From contig JAWKSZ010000075.1 in NCBI GenBank assembly GCA_041402045.1, forward strand, positions 1-40,730: a DNA stretch of 40,730 nucleotides, written 5' to 3'. Source of the stretch: JAGQRJ01 sp041402045. GTDB lineage: Bacteria > Planctomycetota > J058. Positions 9,564 to 18,765 of the stretch are shown here, piece by piece. Below the pieces are notes generated by a model that was not told where the DNA came from, made no database searches, and worked only from the letters and a program-made list of their open reading frames with translations. Made by a program: the position numbers and the translations under genes. The first letter of the stretch is position 1; the number at the start of each line of letters is the position of its first letter.

Positions 9564-12500
9564 GCCGGCCGCTGGAGCTGGGCCTGACCCTCGTGCTCGC
9601 CGCCGGCTGCGGCCTGGCCCAGGAGCTGCCCGAGGGCTACGGCGAGCGCTGGATCACCCCGCACCCCGCCTGGCGCTTCTCGCCGGGGCGCGCGCTCGAG
9701 ACCTGCGCCCCCGACGGGGTCGAGCTCGCCGCGGGCGAGTACGTGCTCGTGCCCGCGATCGGGCTGCGGGGGCTCGAGGTCGACCTCGCCCCGGCGTCCG
9801 ACGGCTCGAACCTCTCCCCCGCCCAGCGCGCCGAGGTCTACCTGTTCGAGGACCCGGACCCCCAGCTCCTGCAGACCAACTCCCGCTCGTCCCAGACCAC
9901 CCCCGACCTCCAGGGCCCGCCCCAGGGGCGCGCGATCCTCGGCGTGCGGCTCCCGACTCAGGCCCGCGTGCTCCCGGGCGGCGCCGTGCTCCTGCGCGCG
10001 GACCTCGGGCTGCGGCCGGCCCGGGGCTGGTTCGCCGTGCGCGCGGGCGGTCCGATCGAGGTCGCGCTGCGCGGGCTCGACCTCGAGCAGCTCCCCGAGA
10101 GCTGGGAGCGCGTCGAGCGCGAGCTGCGCCTGGCCCGGGAGCCGAACGCGCCGTGGCCGGAGGTGTGGCGCCCCGCCGACACCCTGCCCGGGGGCGACGT
10201 GGCCTCGTTCTTCGCCGAGCAGGCGGTGCTCCTGCCCTGGGCGCCCGCCGAGGACGACGCCCTCGCGCGCCGCGCGCGGATCGCCGGGTTCGAGCTGGGC
10301 TCGCACCTCGTGCGCCCGGTGAACCCGAACCACACCCGGATCGCCGCCTGGCCGGTGCAGCCCGGGGCGGTGAGCTTCAAGGACTCGCCGCTCGAGGGCA
10401 CGGTGTGGGGTCGACCCTACGCGCTCCTCGACGAGCCCTGGACGGGGACGGTGCGCGGGCCGGCGGTCCTCCGCGTGCGCGTGCGCGCGACCTGGAGCCA
10501 CCGCGCCGCGCCGCCGAGCGCGGTCGCGCGCTTCGACGTCCAGGTCGGCGCCACGCTCCAGCGCTGCGAGCGCCTGGTGCGCCCGGACCTGCGCGCGACC
10601 AGCGAGCTCCTCGACACCGAGGACGCGGTCCAGGCCCTCGCCGAGCGCGGGATCGAGGACGTGGTCCTCAGCAACTGGAGCGAGGTGCGCGTGCTCGTGC
10701 CCCCGGGGCGGCACGACGTGCGGGTCGTCGCCCAGACCCCGCTCCTGTGGGCGGCGGTGGGCGAGCTGCACCGCACGCTCCAGCTCGGCCAGCCCGCGCC
10801 CCTGAGCGAGCTCCCCGCCGCCGAGGAGCTCGGGGGCACGCCCTCGCACCGCGCGCTGGCCGCGCTGAGCCAGGAGCTGCGCGGGGCCTACCCGGACGCG
10901 CTCGCCGCCTACACCGCCCTCGCCGCCGACCTCGAGCGCGCGCCGCGGCTGGCCGAGGGCTTCGCGCGAGAGACCGCCGCCCTCGAGGCCGCGACCGCGG
11001 CCGTGGCGTCGGAGGCAGCAGCCTCGGGGGAGGCGGGGAGTGATCCCGCCGATCCGTCGTCGTCCGCGGCGGTGGAGTCGCTCACGCCCGGGGACGGCTC
11101 GGGGGCCCTCGCCGCGGTGGACTCCTCGACCTCCGGCGACGTGGACTCGGGGCTCGGCCCCGCCCTCAGCCCGGACGCGGCGGCGGTGGGCTCCGCCGCC
11201 CTCGGCGCGCTCGGCTCGGCGTCCGGCGGCGCGCTGGGCTCCGCGCTGTCCACCGCCGCCCCCGAGCCCCTGCCTCGCGGGCTGAGCGCGATCGCCGCCC
11301 TGGACAGCGCCACCCGTGTGCGCTTCCGCGCCTGGGCCCTGACCCGGCGCGCCGACCTGGCGGAGCGCCTCGACGACCCCGACGCCCTCGCCGCCGCCCG
11401 CCGCGAGCTCCAGGCCCACGTCGTGCGACACCTGGCCGAGGACGACCCCTGGCAGGCGCGGGCGCTGGGCGTCGCGCTCCGGCTGTGGCTCGACCACGAG
11501 CTCGTCCCGCCGCCCATGGCCTGGGCCCAGGCCGGGCTGGCGTCGCGCCACCTGAGCCCCGAGCTCTACGCCCTCGTGTTCCGCGCCCTGGCCGCGCAGC
11601 CCGACGCTGGCCGCCAGCGCCTGCCGATCGCCCCCGCCGAGCCGACCGACACCCGCGCGCTGCGGGCGCTGATCCACCAGACCCAGCTCGCCGCGCAGCG
11701 CCGGGCCAGCGCGCGCTACGCCCGCCTCCCGCGCACCCACCCGAACACGAGCTCGGCCCGACGCTTCCTGCTCCCCGTGCGCTACGCCCCCGCCGACGTC
11801 GAGCCCGACCCGCGCGCGGTCGCGTCCTGGCAGCTCGCCCAGACCGCGATCCGGGCCACCGCGCTCCTGGCCCGGGCCACGCCGCTGACCCTCGAGGCCA
11901 AGAGCGACGAGCCGCTCTCGCTGCTCGCCTTCGGCGAAGGCTGGCGCGGCGGGCTGGGGCTCGAGGTCGAGGGCGTGCCCCGGGGCGAGCTGACCCACGT
12001 CTCGCCCTGGGCGCCGGTCGAGCTCGGCCTCGACGGCGAGCTCGGCAGCCGCGTCGACGCCGGCGACCCGATCCGGCTCGAGGCCAGCCCCTTCAACCCC
12101 GAGCCGTGGCTCCTGATCCGCGGACGCATGACCCCGCGCACGTCCGACGCGTTCTTCTGCGACCCGGTGACCCTCGATCGCCTGGAGCTCGACGGGCAGG
12201 GCCAGGAGTTCCTCGAGGCCCGGCTCAGCGAGGGCGACGCGCTGAGCTCCCTGCGCCTGACCCTGGGCGTCGAGGTCCCCGCCCCCTGGCCCGACCTCGA
12301 CCTGCCCTTCGCCCTCGAGGTCGAGGAGCAGCCCCGGCGCGAGCTGCGCCTGCTCTACGTGCGCGGCGAGGCGCGGCGCCCCGACGTGCTCCCGGGCCCG
12401 GTGGTCCGCGCCGAGTTCGTGGTCCCCGCGGGCTCGCGCACGGTGCGGGTCGTGGGCCCCTACGCCTGCCCCAGCTTCGCCGCGGTCGAGGAGCAGCGCT

Positions 12501-15500
12501 TCGGCCAGCCGCCGCTGGTCCTCCCCGCGGGGGAGGGCAGCTTCGAGGTCGCGCCGTCGGGGGTCCAGCGCGCGCTCAGCCGCCCGGTCGACGTGCTCGG
12601 ACACCTCGAGACCCTGCGCGCGCTCAGCGCGCGGCTGGGCGGGACCTCCCGCGGCGAGCTCGACCGCGACGAGGCGGCCCTCGAGGCCCTGGACGTCGCG
12701 CCCAAGCTCCTGGCCCTGGGGCTGCTGGAGCGCGGGTTGATCCTGCTCGAGCTCGACCAGAGCCTGCGCGCGCGCCGCGACCTGATCCGCGCCCTGGAGC
12801 TGGCCCCGACCTCCGACCGCGAGCTGCAGGTGCGCCTGCACACCGTGCTCGCGGCCCTGGCCTTCGAGCTCGAGGACGAGCGCCACCTGCGCAGCCACGT
12901 GCGCGCGGCCCTCGACGGCGGCGGGCGCTCGGTCGAGCTGTGCCTGCTCGCCGCCGCCGCCTCCGCCGGGCGCGACGTGCTCCTCGCGCGCAGCTGGCTC
13001 GTGCGCGCGGGGGAGCTGCGCGGCGACGCGCCGCCGAGCGACCTGGAGCTGCTCCTGCGCCGGCGGGTCGGGCTGCAGGTCGCGCGGGAGCCCGAGGACG
13101 TCTACCTGCGCCGGCTGTTCGCGCTCGAGGACTGGGGCCGCGCTCGCGGCCTGAGCCAGGAGGCGCTCTACGCGGGGCTCCTGGACGAGGCTCAGGCGCT
13201 GCGCGCGGCCGCCGCCGAGCTCAGCGCGCAGGGCCGGCGCTCCCGCGCCGGGCACCTGCTGCGCCTCGCGGTGGGCTGCGACCACGCTCGCGCCGACCTG
13301 GGCCTCGGGCACTGGCCCCCCGCCCACGGCGCCCTCGACCCCGCCAGCGAGCGCTGGCCGCTCCCCGGCCACGCGATCGATCGCCGCCCGCCGGAGGTGT
13401 GGCTCGAGGGCGGCGACGACCGCTGGCGCGTGGACCTCCTGCGCGCGGGGGACCCGAGCCTCCTGTTCCGGGTGCAGGGGCCGACGACCCTCGTGCTCAG
13501 CGTGCGCCCGGCCCACCTCCTCGGGCAGGACGGCCGCCCGCGCCGCCACGTCGCGCCGCTGCGCTACGCGCTCCACGGCCTGCCGGCGGGGAGCCTGACC
13601 CGAACCGTGCTCTCCAGCCGCCCGTCCCTCGTGGTCCGCCCGTCGGAGCCCGTGCGCGCCGGCTCGGGCTCCGACGCCCCGGAGCTCGTCGTCGGCTCGG
13701 GGGACGTGTGGCGCGTGCACGTGCCCGCGGGACGCCACCGGCTGGAGGTCGAGCCGCTCTCGGGCACCGGGTTCTTCGAGCTCGAGGAGGAGATCGGGCG
13801 CTCCGCGGGCCCGAGCCCGGCGGACCTCGCCCCGCGCCACGCGCCGCCGGCGCCGCCGCGGCTGCTGCGCCTCGAGGCGCGCGAGCCCCTGGAGGCGAGC
13901 CTCGAGCGGCGGGTGGCCGAGCTGACCGCGGCGGTGGACCCGCACCCGGCGCTCGTGACCCAGCTCGGCGACGACCTCCTGTTCTCCGCGCTCACGGGCG
14001 GCCCCGACGAGCACGTGCTGACCGCGCTCGCGGTCTACGCGCTCCTGGGGGACGCGCCCCACCCCGACAGCGACCACGCCGAGGAGCACATGAGCCTGGC
14101 GCTGGGCTTGACCCAGGCCCGGAGCGTGGACCTGGGCCCGCTCCTCGGCGAGTTCCGCCGGCTGCGCCTGGCCCGCGGCGCCAACCGCGAGCCCAACCTC
14201 TCAGCGGCCCTGTTCGAGCCGCCGGGCACCGAAAGCCTGATCCTCGAGGGCCGCACCACCCGCTGGCGCTTCGCCTCGAGCGTGCCCGCCGGGCTGGCCC
14301 TCGAGCTCGCGGCCAACGTCGAGTCCCCGCTCCCCGAGGACCGGGCCCAGGTCAACGTGTGGCTCGACGGACGCCTGGTGCACGCGGGCCCCTTGAGCCT
14401 GGGCGAGCGCGTGGTGCTCCCGCTGGCCGACGCCACCCAGCGCGCCTCGGTGCGGCTGTTGACCGACCCGCCGTATCCCGACGCCGGCATGCGCGTGCAC
14501 GCGCGGCTCTTGCGACGCGAGGGCAACGGCGCCTGGGAGCCTTACGACCACGTCTCGGTCGAGCGCGCCTACGCCGCCCGCGGGCAGAGCCTGGCTCTGC
14601 CCCTGCGCGGGCCGGCGTTGCTCGAGCTCGAGCGCTGGGACGAGGGGATCCTCGCCCGGCGGGAGGTCGACCTGTGGGAGCCCGCGGCGAATCGGCTGCC
14701 GCAGCGCAGCTACCTCCCGGTGGTCCGCCGCGGGATCACGCCCCGGGTCGAGCTCCCGCCGGAGGGCTTCGTGCGCCTCCTGCGTCGGGAGGTCGACCCC
14801 GAGCCCCTGGAGTTCATGCGCGCCGCCCTGCGCGCGGCGGAGCCCCCGGGCCCGGCGCGGGTCGTGCGCCCCCTCGCGCCGCGAGGCTTCGGGCTCCCGC
14901 GCCCGGAGGAGCCCGACTTCGCCCGGCCCACCGCCTGGGACCACGAGTTCGTGCTCGAGCCCTTCGCCCTCGGCGTGCTCCGCGAGCGCCAGGACCGGCG
15001 CCAGGCCGACGAGGAGCTCGTGCGCGACACCCTCGAGCTCGGCGTGCACCTGCACCACCTGCACCCCGTGCGCCGGCACCGCGAGCTGCACCAGCGCTTC
15101 CCGCTCTACACCCGGGTCTCGCTCTCCACCGTCCTGCCCGACGGCCAGGAGCCGGTGGGCCGCGCCGAGCTGCGCCTGCGCGCCTACTTCGCCCAGGTCC
15201 CGAACCTCAGCCTGCGGGTGACGACCTGGGGCGTGGTCCAGGAGGCGCGCGGCGGCTCGCAGAAGGCGTGGCAGGGCGAGGTCTCCCTGCGCTACGCCCA
15301 GCCCCTGCGCTGGCGGTTCATGACGATCTTCGAGAGCGAGGTCGGGTTCTGGACGAGCAGCGTCTCGCGCCGCCGCCTGAGCCGGCTCCAGGGCGACGTC
15401 TACCGCGACGTGTCGAGCACCTACCGCGCCGACCACCGCCTGTGGCTCGACCTCGGGCTGCGCTTGCGCTGGACGCCGACCCAGGACCTGTGGGTCGAGG

Positions 15501-15886
15501 CGCTGGGGCGCTACCGCACCAACGAGAGCTTCCGGATCCAGGACGCCGAGCGCCTGACCCTCGGGCTGCGCGCGCGGGCGCACCACGAGTGGCTGTTCGG
15601 TGAGGCCGGCTGGCTGCACCTGCACCGCTTCGAGGACGCCGACCGCGCGCGCTCCGACGACGAGGACCTGGTCTACGCCGAGCTCGGGGTCGAGACCTGG
15701 GCCAGCTCCTGGGCCTGGCTGCGCCTGAACGTGGGCGGGCGCTGGGCGTTCCAGTCCTCGGCGCTGACCGCGAGCGTGGCCCTCGAGCTGCGCTTCTCGC
15801 GCCCGGGGACCCGGCACCGGGCGGTCGACCCTCAGCTCACGCGCTTCGCGCGCTATCAGGACGCGGTGTATCCATGGCCGCGCTGA
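9560..15886 (+). CDS. Exported TPR-containing protein with C-terminal outer-membrane beta-barrel candidate (2108 aa)
   Basis: I chose GTG at 9560 because it overlaps the previous stop as GTGA and puts an export signal at residues 1-20 (LGLTLVLAAGCGLAQE). The Cys could be a lipobox but the -3 residue is Ala, so ordinary signal-peptidase cleavage after GLA is also possible. A Ser/Gly/Ala/Asp-rich linker spans nt 11015-11275 (about residues 486-572). A helical TPR-like section lies near nt 12600-12960 (residues about 1014-1134). From nt 15098 to about 15815 the protein shows alternating aromatic/hydrophobic strands (RAELRLRAYF, LWLDLGLRLRWTP, LRLNVGGRWAF, LTASVALELRF), as in an outer-membrane barrel. 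TPR plus barrel recalls exopolysaccharide exporters such as BcsC or PgaA, but I see no clear homology. It is the best candidate for the outer-membrane exit of the operon's polymer. Confidence 0.72.
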   Translation: MSRPLELGLTLVLAAGCGLAQELPEGYGERWITPHPAWRFSPGRALETCAPDGVELAAGEYVLVPAIGLRGLEVDLAPASDGSNLSPAQRAEVYLFEDPDPQLLQTNSRSSQTTPDLQGPPQGRAILGVRLPTQARVLPGGAVLLRADLGLRPARGWFAVRAGGPIEVALRGLDLEQLPESWERVERELRLAREPNAPWPEVWRPADTLPGGDVASFFAEQAVLLPWAPAEDDALARRARIAGFELGSHLVRPVNPNHTRIAAWPVQPGAVSFKDSPLEGTVWGRPYALLDEPWTGTVRGPAVLRVRVRATWSHRAAPPSAVARFDVQVGATLQRCERLVRPDLRATSELLDTEDAVQALAERGIEDVVLSNWSEVRVLVPPGRHDVRVVAQTPLLWAAVGELHRTLQLGQPAPLSELPAAEELGGTPSHRALAALSQELRGAYPDALAAYTALAADLERAPRLAEGFARETAALEAATAAVASEAAASGEAGSDPADPSSSAAVESLTPGDGSGALAAVDSSTSGDVDSGLGPALSPDAAAVGSAALGALGSASGGALGSALSTAAPEPLPRGLSAIAALDSATRVRFRAWALTRRADLAERLDDPDALAAARRELQAHVVRHLAEDDPWQARALGVALRLWLDHELVPPPMAWAQAGLASRHLSPELYALVFRALAAQPDAGRQRLPIAPAEPTDTRALRALIHQTQLAAQRRASARYARLPRTHPNTSSARRFLLPVRYAPADVEPDPRAVASWQLAQTAIRATALLARATPLTLEAKSDEPLSLLAFGEGWRGGLGLEVEGVPRGELTHVSPWAPVELGLDGELGSRVDAGDPIRLEASPFNPEPWLLIRGRMTPRTSDAFFCDPVTLDRLELDGQGQEFLEARLSEGDALSSLRLTLGVEVPAPWPDLDLPFALEVEEQPRRELRLLYVRGEARRPDVLPGPVVRAEFVVPAGSRTVRVVGPYACPSFAAVEEQRFGQPPLVLPAGEGSFEVAPSGVQRALSRPVDVLGHLETLRALSARLGGTSRGELDRDEAALEALDVAPKLLALGLLERGLILLELDQSLRARRDLIRALELAPTSDRELQVRLHTVLAALAFELEDERHLRSHVRAALDGGGRSVELCLLAAAASAGRDVLLARSWLVRAGELRGDAPPSDLELLLRRRVGLQVAREPEDVYLRRLFALEDWGRARGLSQEALYAGLLDEAQALRAAAAELSAQGRRSRAGHLLRLAVGCDHARADLGLGHWPPAHGALDPASERWPLPGHAIDRRPPEVWLEGGDDRWRVDLLRAGDPSLLFRVQGPTTLVLSVRPAHLLGQDGRPRRHVAPLRYALHGLPAGSLTRTVLSSRPSLVVRPSEPVRAGSGSDAPELVVGSGDVWRVHVPAGRHRLEVEPLSGTGFFELEEEIGRSAGPSPADLAPRHAPPAPPRLLRLEAREPLEASLERRVAELTAAVDPHPALVTQLGDDLLFSALTGGPDEHVLTALAVYALLGDAPHPDSDHAEEHMSLALGLTQARSVDLGPLLGEFRRLRLARGANREPNLSAALFEPPGTESLILEGRTTRWRFASSVPAGLALELAANVESPLPEDRAQVNVWLDGRLVHAGPLSLGERVVLPLADATQRASVRLLTDPPYPDAGMRVHARLLRREGNGAWEPYDHVSVERAYAARGQSLALPLRGPALLELERWDEGILARREVDLWEPAANRLPQRSYLPVVRRGITPRVELPPEGFVRLLRREVDPEPLEFMRAALRAAEPPGPARVVRPLAPRGFGLPRPEEPDFARPTAWDHEFVLEPFALGVLRERQDRRQADEELVRDTLELGVHLHHLHPVRRHRELHQRFPLYTRVSLSTVLPDGQEPVGRAELRLRAYFAQVPNLSLRVTTWGVVQEARGGSQKAWQGEVSLRYAQPLRWRFMTIFESEVGFWTSSVSRRRLSRLQGDVYRDVSSTYRADHRLWLDLGLRLRWTPTQDLWVEALGRYRTNESFRIQDAERLTLGLRARAHHEWLFGEAGWLHLHRFEDADRARSDDEDLVYAELGVETWASSWAWLRLNVGGRWAFQSSALTASVALELRFSRPGTRHRAVDPQLTRFARYQDAVYPWPR

Positions 15887-18765
15887 CCCTGCCCCGGCTC
15901 GAGGTCGCCGGCCCGGCGAGCTACCTGGACGCGCTGCTCGCCGCGGGGGAGGCCCTGCCTTACCTGCGCCTGCAGCGCCGGCCGCTGGCCGCGCTCTACG
16001 CCCGGCTGGAGGCCCGGGCCACCGCCGGGGCGTTCTTCGGCGGCGACGTCGAGCTGGCGCGAACCCTGGTCGAGGTCGTGCACGACCTGCTCCAGGAGCG
16101 GGCGACCCTGGACGCGCACCTCCGCGCCCAGGAGGCGCTGATCCGCGACGTCGAGGACCGGCAGGCGCTGCAGGTGCTGCTGCTCGAGACCGCGCGCACC
16201 CTGGGCGCCGGGCCCCTGGCCCTGCGCGCCGACGCCCAGGCCTTGGGGCGCGACCTCGACTGGCCGGGCATGCGCGAGCGCGCGCGGCACCGCGCGAACC
16301 TCCTGGCGCGGCACCTGCAGGTGGCCCTGCTCGTGCTGCGGAACCTCGTGCAGCACCTCGCGCGGGAGGGCGCCGATCGGCTGAACCTGGTCGAGGAGCT
16401 CATGCTCGCGGCGCTCGACCTGTTCGACCGCCCGCTGCACCCGCTCCTGGCCCGGGAGACCGTGCGCCTGGCCGGGGCGATCCTCACCCTCGAGGGCGCG
16501 ACCGAGGCCCTGCCCTGCGCGCGGCTGCAGGAGGAGCTCCTGACCCGGGCCCGCGACCCGCGCCGCGACGTGTGGGTCCAGTGCTCCGCCCTCGAGGCGC
16601 TGGCCCACGTGGCGCCGGAGGCGGTGACGGCGCTGGTCGAGCGCCGCCTGACCCCGGCGGAGGAGCGCTTCAACGACACCCTGTTCGTGCGCCGGCACGT
16701 GCTCGATCGCCTGGAACACTACCTGCCGCCCGGCCGCCGCGTCCCCTTGCTCGAGCGCATGCTCGCCGCGCCCGACCCCTCCCCCCACGTGCGCCAGGGC
16801 GTGCTGCTCGCGATCTGCGGGCTCCCGCGTGAGGACGCGCTCCCGCTCCTGGGCCGGCTGGTCGAGACCCTGGGCGAGGAGCCGGTGCCTCAGGTGCGCG
16901 CGGCGCTCCCGGTCGGGATCGCGCCCCTGACCCACGAGGCCGCGGACTTCGCCTGGTGGGACCGCTGCTTCGACCTGGAGACCGACCCGACCTCGCTCCA
17001 GATCGGGCTCGCGCTGTTGAGCGAGCGCCTGGACGGGCTCCTGTTCGAGCGGCCGGACCTCGTCGACGCCGCCGAGCGCACGGTGCTCCGCGCCCTCGCC
17101 CGTGGGCACCGCGCGGGCTGGCCGCTCGAGATCCTGCGCCTGGTGGAGGAGCTCCTGGAGCGGGTGCGGGTCGTGCGCCTGCCGAGCTACCTCAGCTTCA
17201 AGCGCGCGCTGCTCTCGGCGGAGGAGACCCTGCAGCCGGGGGACGACTTCGACCTCGTGGCCGCCGACGGCGACCGCCCGTCCGCGCGCGAGCTCGGGCG
17301 GCTCCTGGCCTGGTTCAGCCAGGGCCGTGAGGGGCTCTACGCGCTCCCGCACACCGGCGGGTTCCGCGTGACCTACGGCTTCGTGTTCAAGCTGCGGGTG
17401 TGGCGCCTGCTGCACGAGACCGGGCACCCCGCCCCGGACAAGCGCCCGGCGCACTCCCACGTGCGCGGCCGGCACTACCCGGGCACGCTCCGCGCCCACA
17501 GCTCGATCCTCGCGGAGCAGAGCCCGACCAAGGTCCCCGGGGAGCCGATCGTGATCACCAGCGAGGGCGGGTGGCGGCCGTTCTTGCCCCTCGTCGACGA
17601 CTTCCTCGACGCCCTGGACCTGGGGCCGGTGGAGCTCTACGCGCCCCAGGGCCGGGTGTGGATCGTCCCCCCCGCGGGTCGACGCCCGCAGTGGGCGGCC
17701 TGGTGGAGGATCAGCCGGCGCTACCCCCAGCTCGCCGCGCTCCGCGATCAGTGCCGGCTCGACAACCCCGAGGTCGCCCCCTGCGCCTACGTCGACGCTC
17801 TGCGCGAGCTCGGGTTCGAGGTCGGCTTCGAGCCCTTCCCGCCCCCCGAACTCTGCACCGCCGGGCGCTACTTCGAGGCCGACGACGGCGAAGCGCAGGA
17901 GGAGCCCGCGCTGATCGAGCAGCTCCTGGCGGACGTGCTGCCCCTCCCGGGCCAGCCGGAGCCGGAGCTCGAGCCCGAGCCCGAGCCGGAGCCGGAGCCG
18001 GCCTCGTACTCGGAGGTAGGGGCGGGGTTTATCCCCGCCCGGTCCTCGGAGGCCGACGCGGTCGACGAGAACGAGTTCACGCTCCTGATCCACGACGACT
18101 TCAGCGAGGACGCGGCGCCCCTCGAGGAGGGCGTGCTCGCCGTGCACTTCGACGACGACGAGGACCTCGTCCTCGGCGAGGCGGAGGAGGAACTCAGCTA
18201 CCCCGACCGGATCGTGCTCGAGCCCTTGAGCACAGGGGACACCCAGGAGCTGGGCCGACTCCCGGGTCGGATCGGCGAGGACTCGCAATCGCTGCCGCGG
18301 CTGCCGGGCGCCCTGGCCGACGACCCGCAGTCGCTGCCGCGGCTGCCCGGTGACGTGGGCGACGACACCCAGTCCTTGCCGCGCTTGCCTGGCGCCCTGG
18401 CCGACGACACGCAGGCGCTGCCGCGGCTGCCCGGTGACGTGGGCGACGACACGCAGGCGTTGCCGCGGCTGCCCGGCGACGTAGGCGCCGCGTGGCCGCA
18501 GGACGCGGACGCTGGTCTCGCGGAGGCGCGGGCGGGGGTAAACCCCGCCCCTCCCTCGGACTACGCGGCCGAGCCGACAGAGGACGACAACGAAGCGTGG
18601 CCGGCGGACGCCGAGGCAGGCCTCGCAGCGGACGCCCCCGACGATCGCCCGCCCGGGCCCGGGGACTGGCTCGGGCCGCCGCGCCCGCGCGGCGCCTTCC
18701 CGCCGCCCGACTACGACGACGGCTACCGCGGCCTCGAAGACGACGACGACGAGGAGGCCTGGTGA
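15874..18765 (+). CDS. HEAT-like helical cytoplasmic protein with acidic repetitive C-terminal tail, polymer operon
   Basis: The ATG at 15874 overlaps the preceding gene by 13 bp. The protein has 963 residues and no signal peptide or membrane helix. Residues 1 to about 440 are helix-rich and Leu/Ala/Arg-rich with HEAT-like spacing. About 440-660 is a compact mixed region with a distinctive segment (SHVRGRHYPGTLRAHS, VPGEPIVITSEGGWRPFLP) that looks like a conserved domain I cannot name. The last 300 residues are acidic and repetitive: a Glu-Pro run near nt 17955-18000, six 14-aa repeats (18241-18492) and two palindromic inserts encoding VGAGFIPARS and RAGVNPAP. The gene ends with GTGA, where capB begins. 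It may be a scaffold or regulator of CapB, inferred only from position. Confidence 0.75.
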   Translation: MAALTLPRLEVAGPASYLDALLAAGEALPYLRLQRRPLAALYARLEARATAGAFFGGDVELARTLVEVVHDLLQERATLDAHLRAQEALIRDVEDRQALQVLLLETARTLGAGPLALRADAQALGRDLDWPGMRERARHRANLLARHLQVALLVLRNLVQHLAREGADRLNLVEELMLAALDLFDRPLHPLLARETVRLAGAILTLEGATEALPCARLQEELLTRARDPRRDVWVQCSALEALAHVAPEAVTALVERRLTPAEERFNDTLFVRRHVLDRLEHYLPPGRRVPLLERMLAAPDPSPHVRQGVLLAICGLPREDALPLLGRLVETLGEEPVPQVRAALPVGIAPLTHEAADFAWWDRCFDLETDPTSLQIGLALLSERLDGLLFERPDLVDAAERTVLRALARGHRAGWPLEILRLVEELLERVRVVRLPSYLSFKRALLSAEETLQPGDDFDLVAADGDRPSARELGRLLAWFSQGREGLYALPHTGGFRVTYGFVFKLRVWRLLHETGHPAPDKRPAHSHVRGRHYPGTLRAHSSILAEQSPTKVPGEPIVITSEGGWRPFLPLVDDFLDALDLGPVELYAPQGRVWIVPPAGRRPQWAAWWRISRRYPQLAALRDQCRLDNPEVAPCAYVDALRELGFEVGFEPFPPPELCTAGRYFEADDGEAQEEPALIEQLLADVLPLPGQPEPELEPEPEPEPEPASYSEVGAGFIPARSSEADAVDENEFTLLIHDDFSEDAAPLEEGVLAVHFDDDEDLVLGEAEEELSYPDRIVLEPLSTGDTQELGRLPGRIGEDSQSLPRLPGALADDPQSLPRLPGDVGDDTQSLPRLPGALADDTQALPRLPGDVGDDTQALPRLPGDVGAAWPQDADAGLAEARAGVNPAPPSDYAAEPTEDDNEAWPADAEAGLAADAPDDRPPGPGDWLGPPRPRGAFPPPDYDDGYRGLEDDDDEEAW
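18017..18052 (+). repeat. In-frame palindromic repeat insertion flanked by 8-bp direct repeats
   Basis: A G/C-rich imperfect palindrome at 18019-18040 (ggggcggggtttatccccgc) sits between two copies of CTCGGAGG (18009-18016 and 18045-18052), which look like a target-site duplication. Insert plus one copy is 36 bp, exactly 12 codons, so the reading frame survives and the peptide VGAGFIPARS is added. The same core occurs inverted at 18530-18551 in the same gene, which supports a dispersed mobile palindrome and argues against chance. Confidence 0.6.
18241..18492 (+). repeat. Six tandem 42-bp (14-aa) repeats inside the helical protein gene
   Basis: Six consecutive 42-bp units start at 18241, 18283, 18325, 18367, 18409 and 18451. 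They encode variants of TQSLPRLPGALADD and TQALPRLPGDVGDD. Types ending ALADD and DVGDD alternate in the middle, which suggests growth by duplication of an 84-bp double unit. The first unit is the most diverged. Confidence 0.85.
18530..18551 (-). repeat. Second copy of the palindromic repeat, inverted orientation
   Basis: The 22-bp core (gggcgggggtaaaccccgcc plus cc) equals the reverse complement of the core at 18019-18040 except for one base. Read in the gene frame it encodes RAGVNPAP. No clean flanking duplication is visible here, so it may be an older insertion. Confidence 0.55.

Noticed and set aside
2558..15817. Very long open frames on the minus strand opposite the polymer operon (up to 1584 codons)
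   Set aside because: They are rich in Arg, Gly, Ala, His and Glu without domain patterns, while the plus-strand frames show membrane segments, signals and family motifs. Such mirrors are normal at this GC content.
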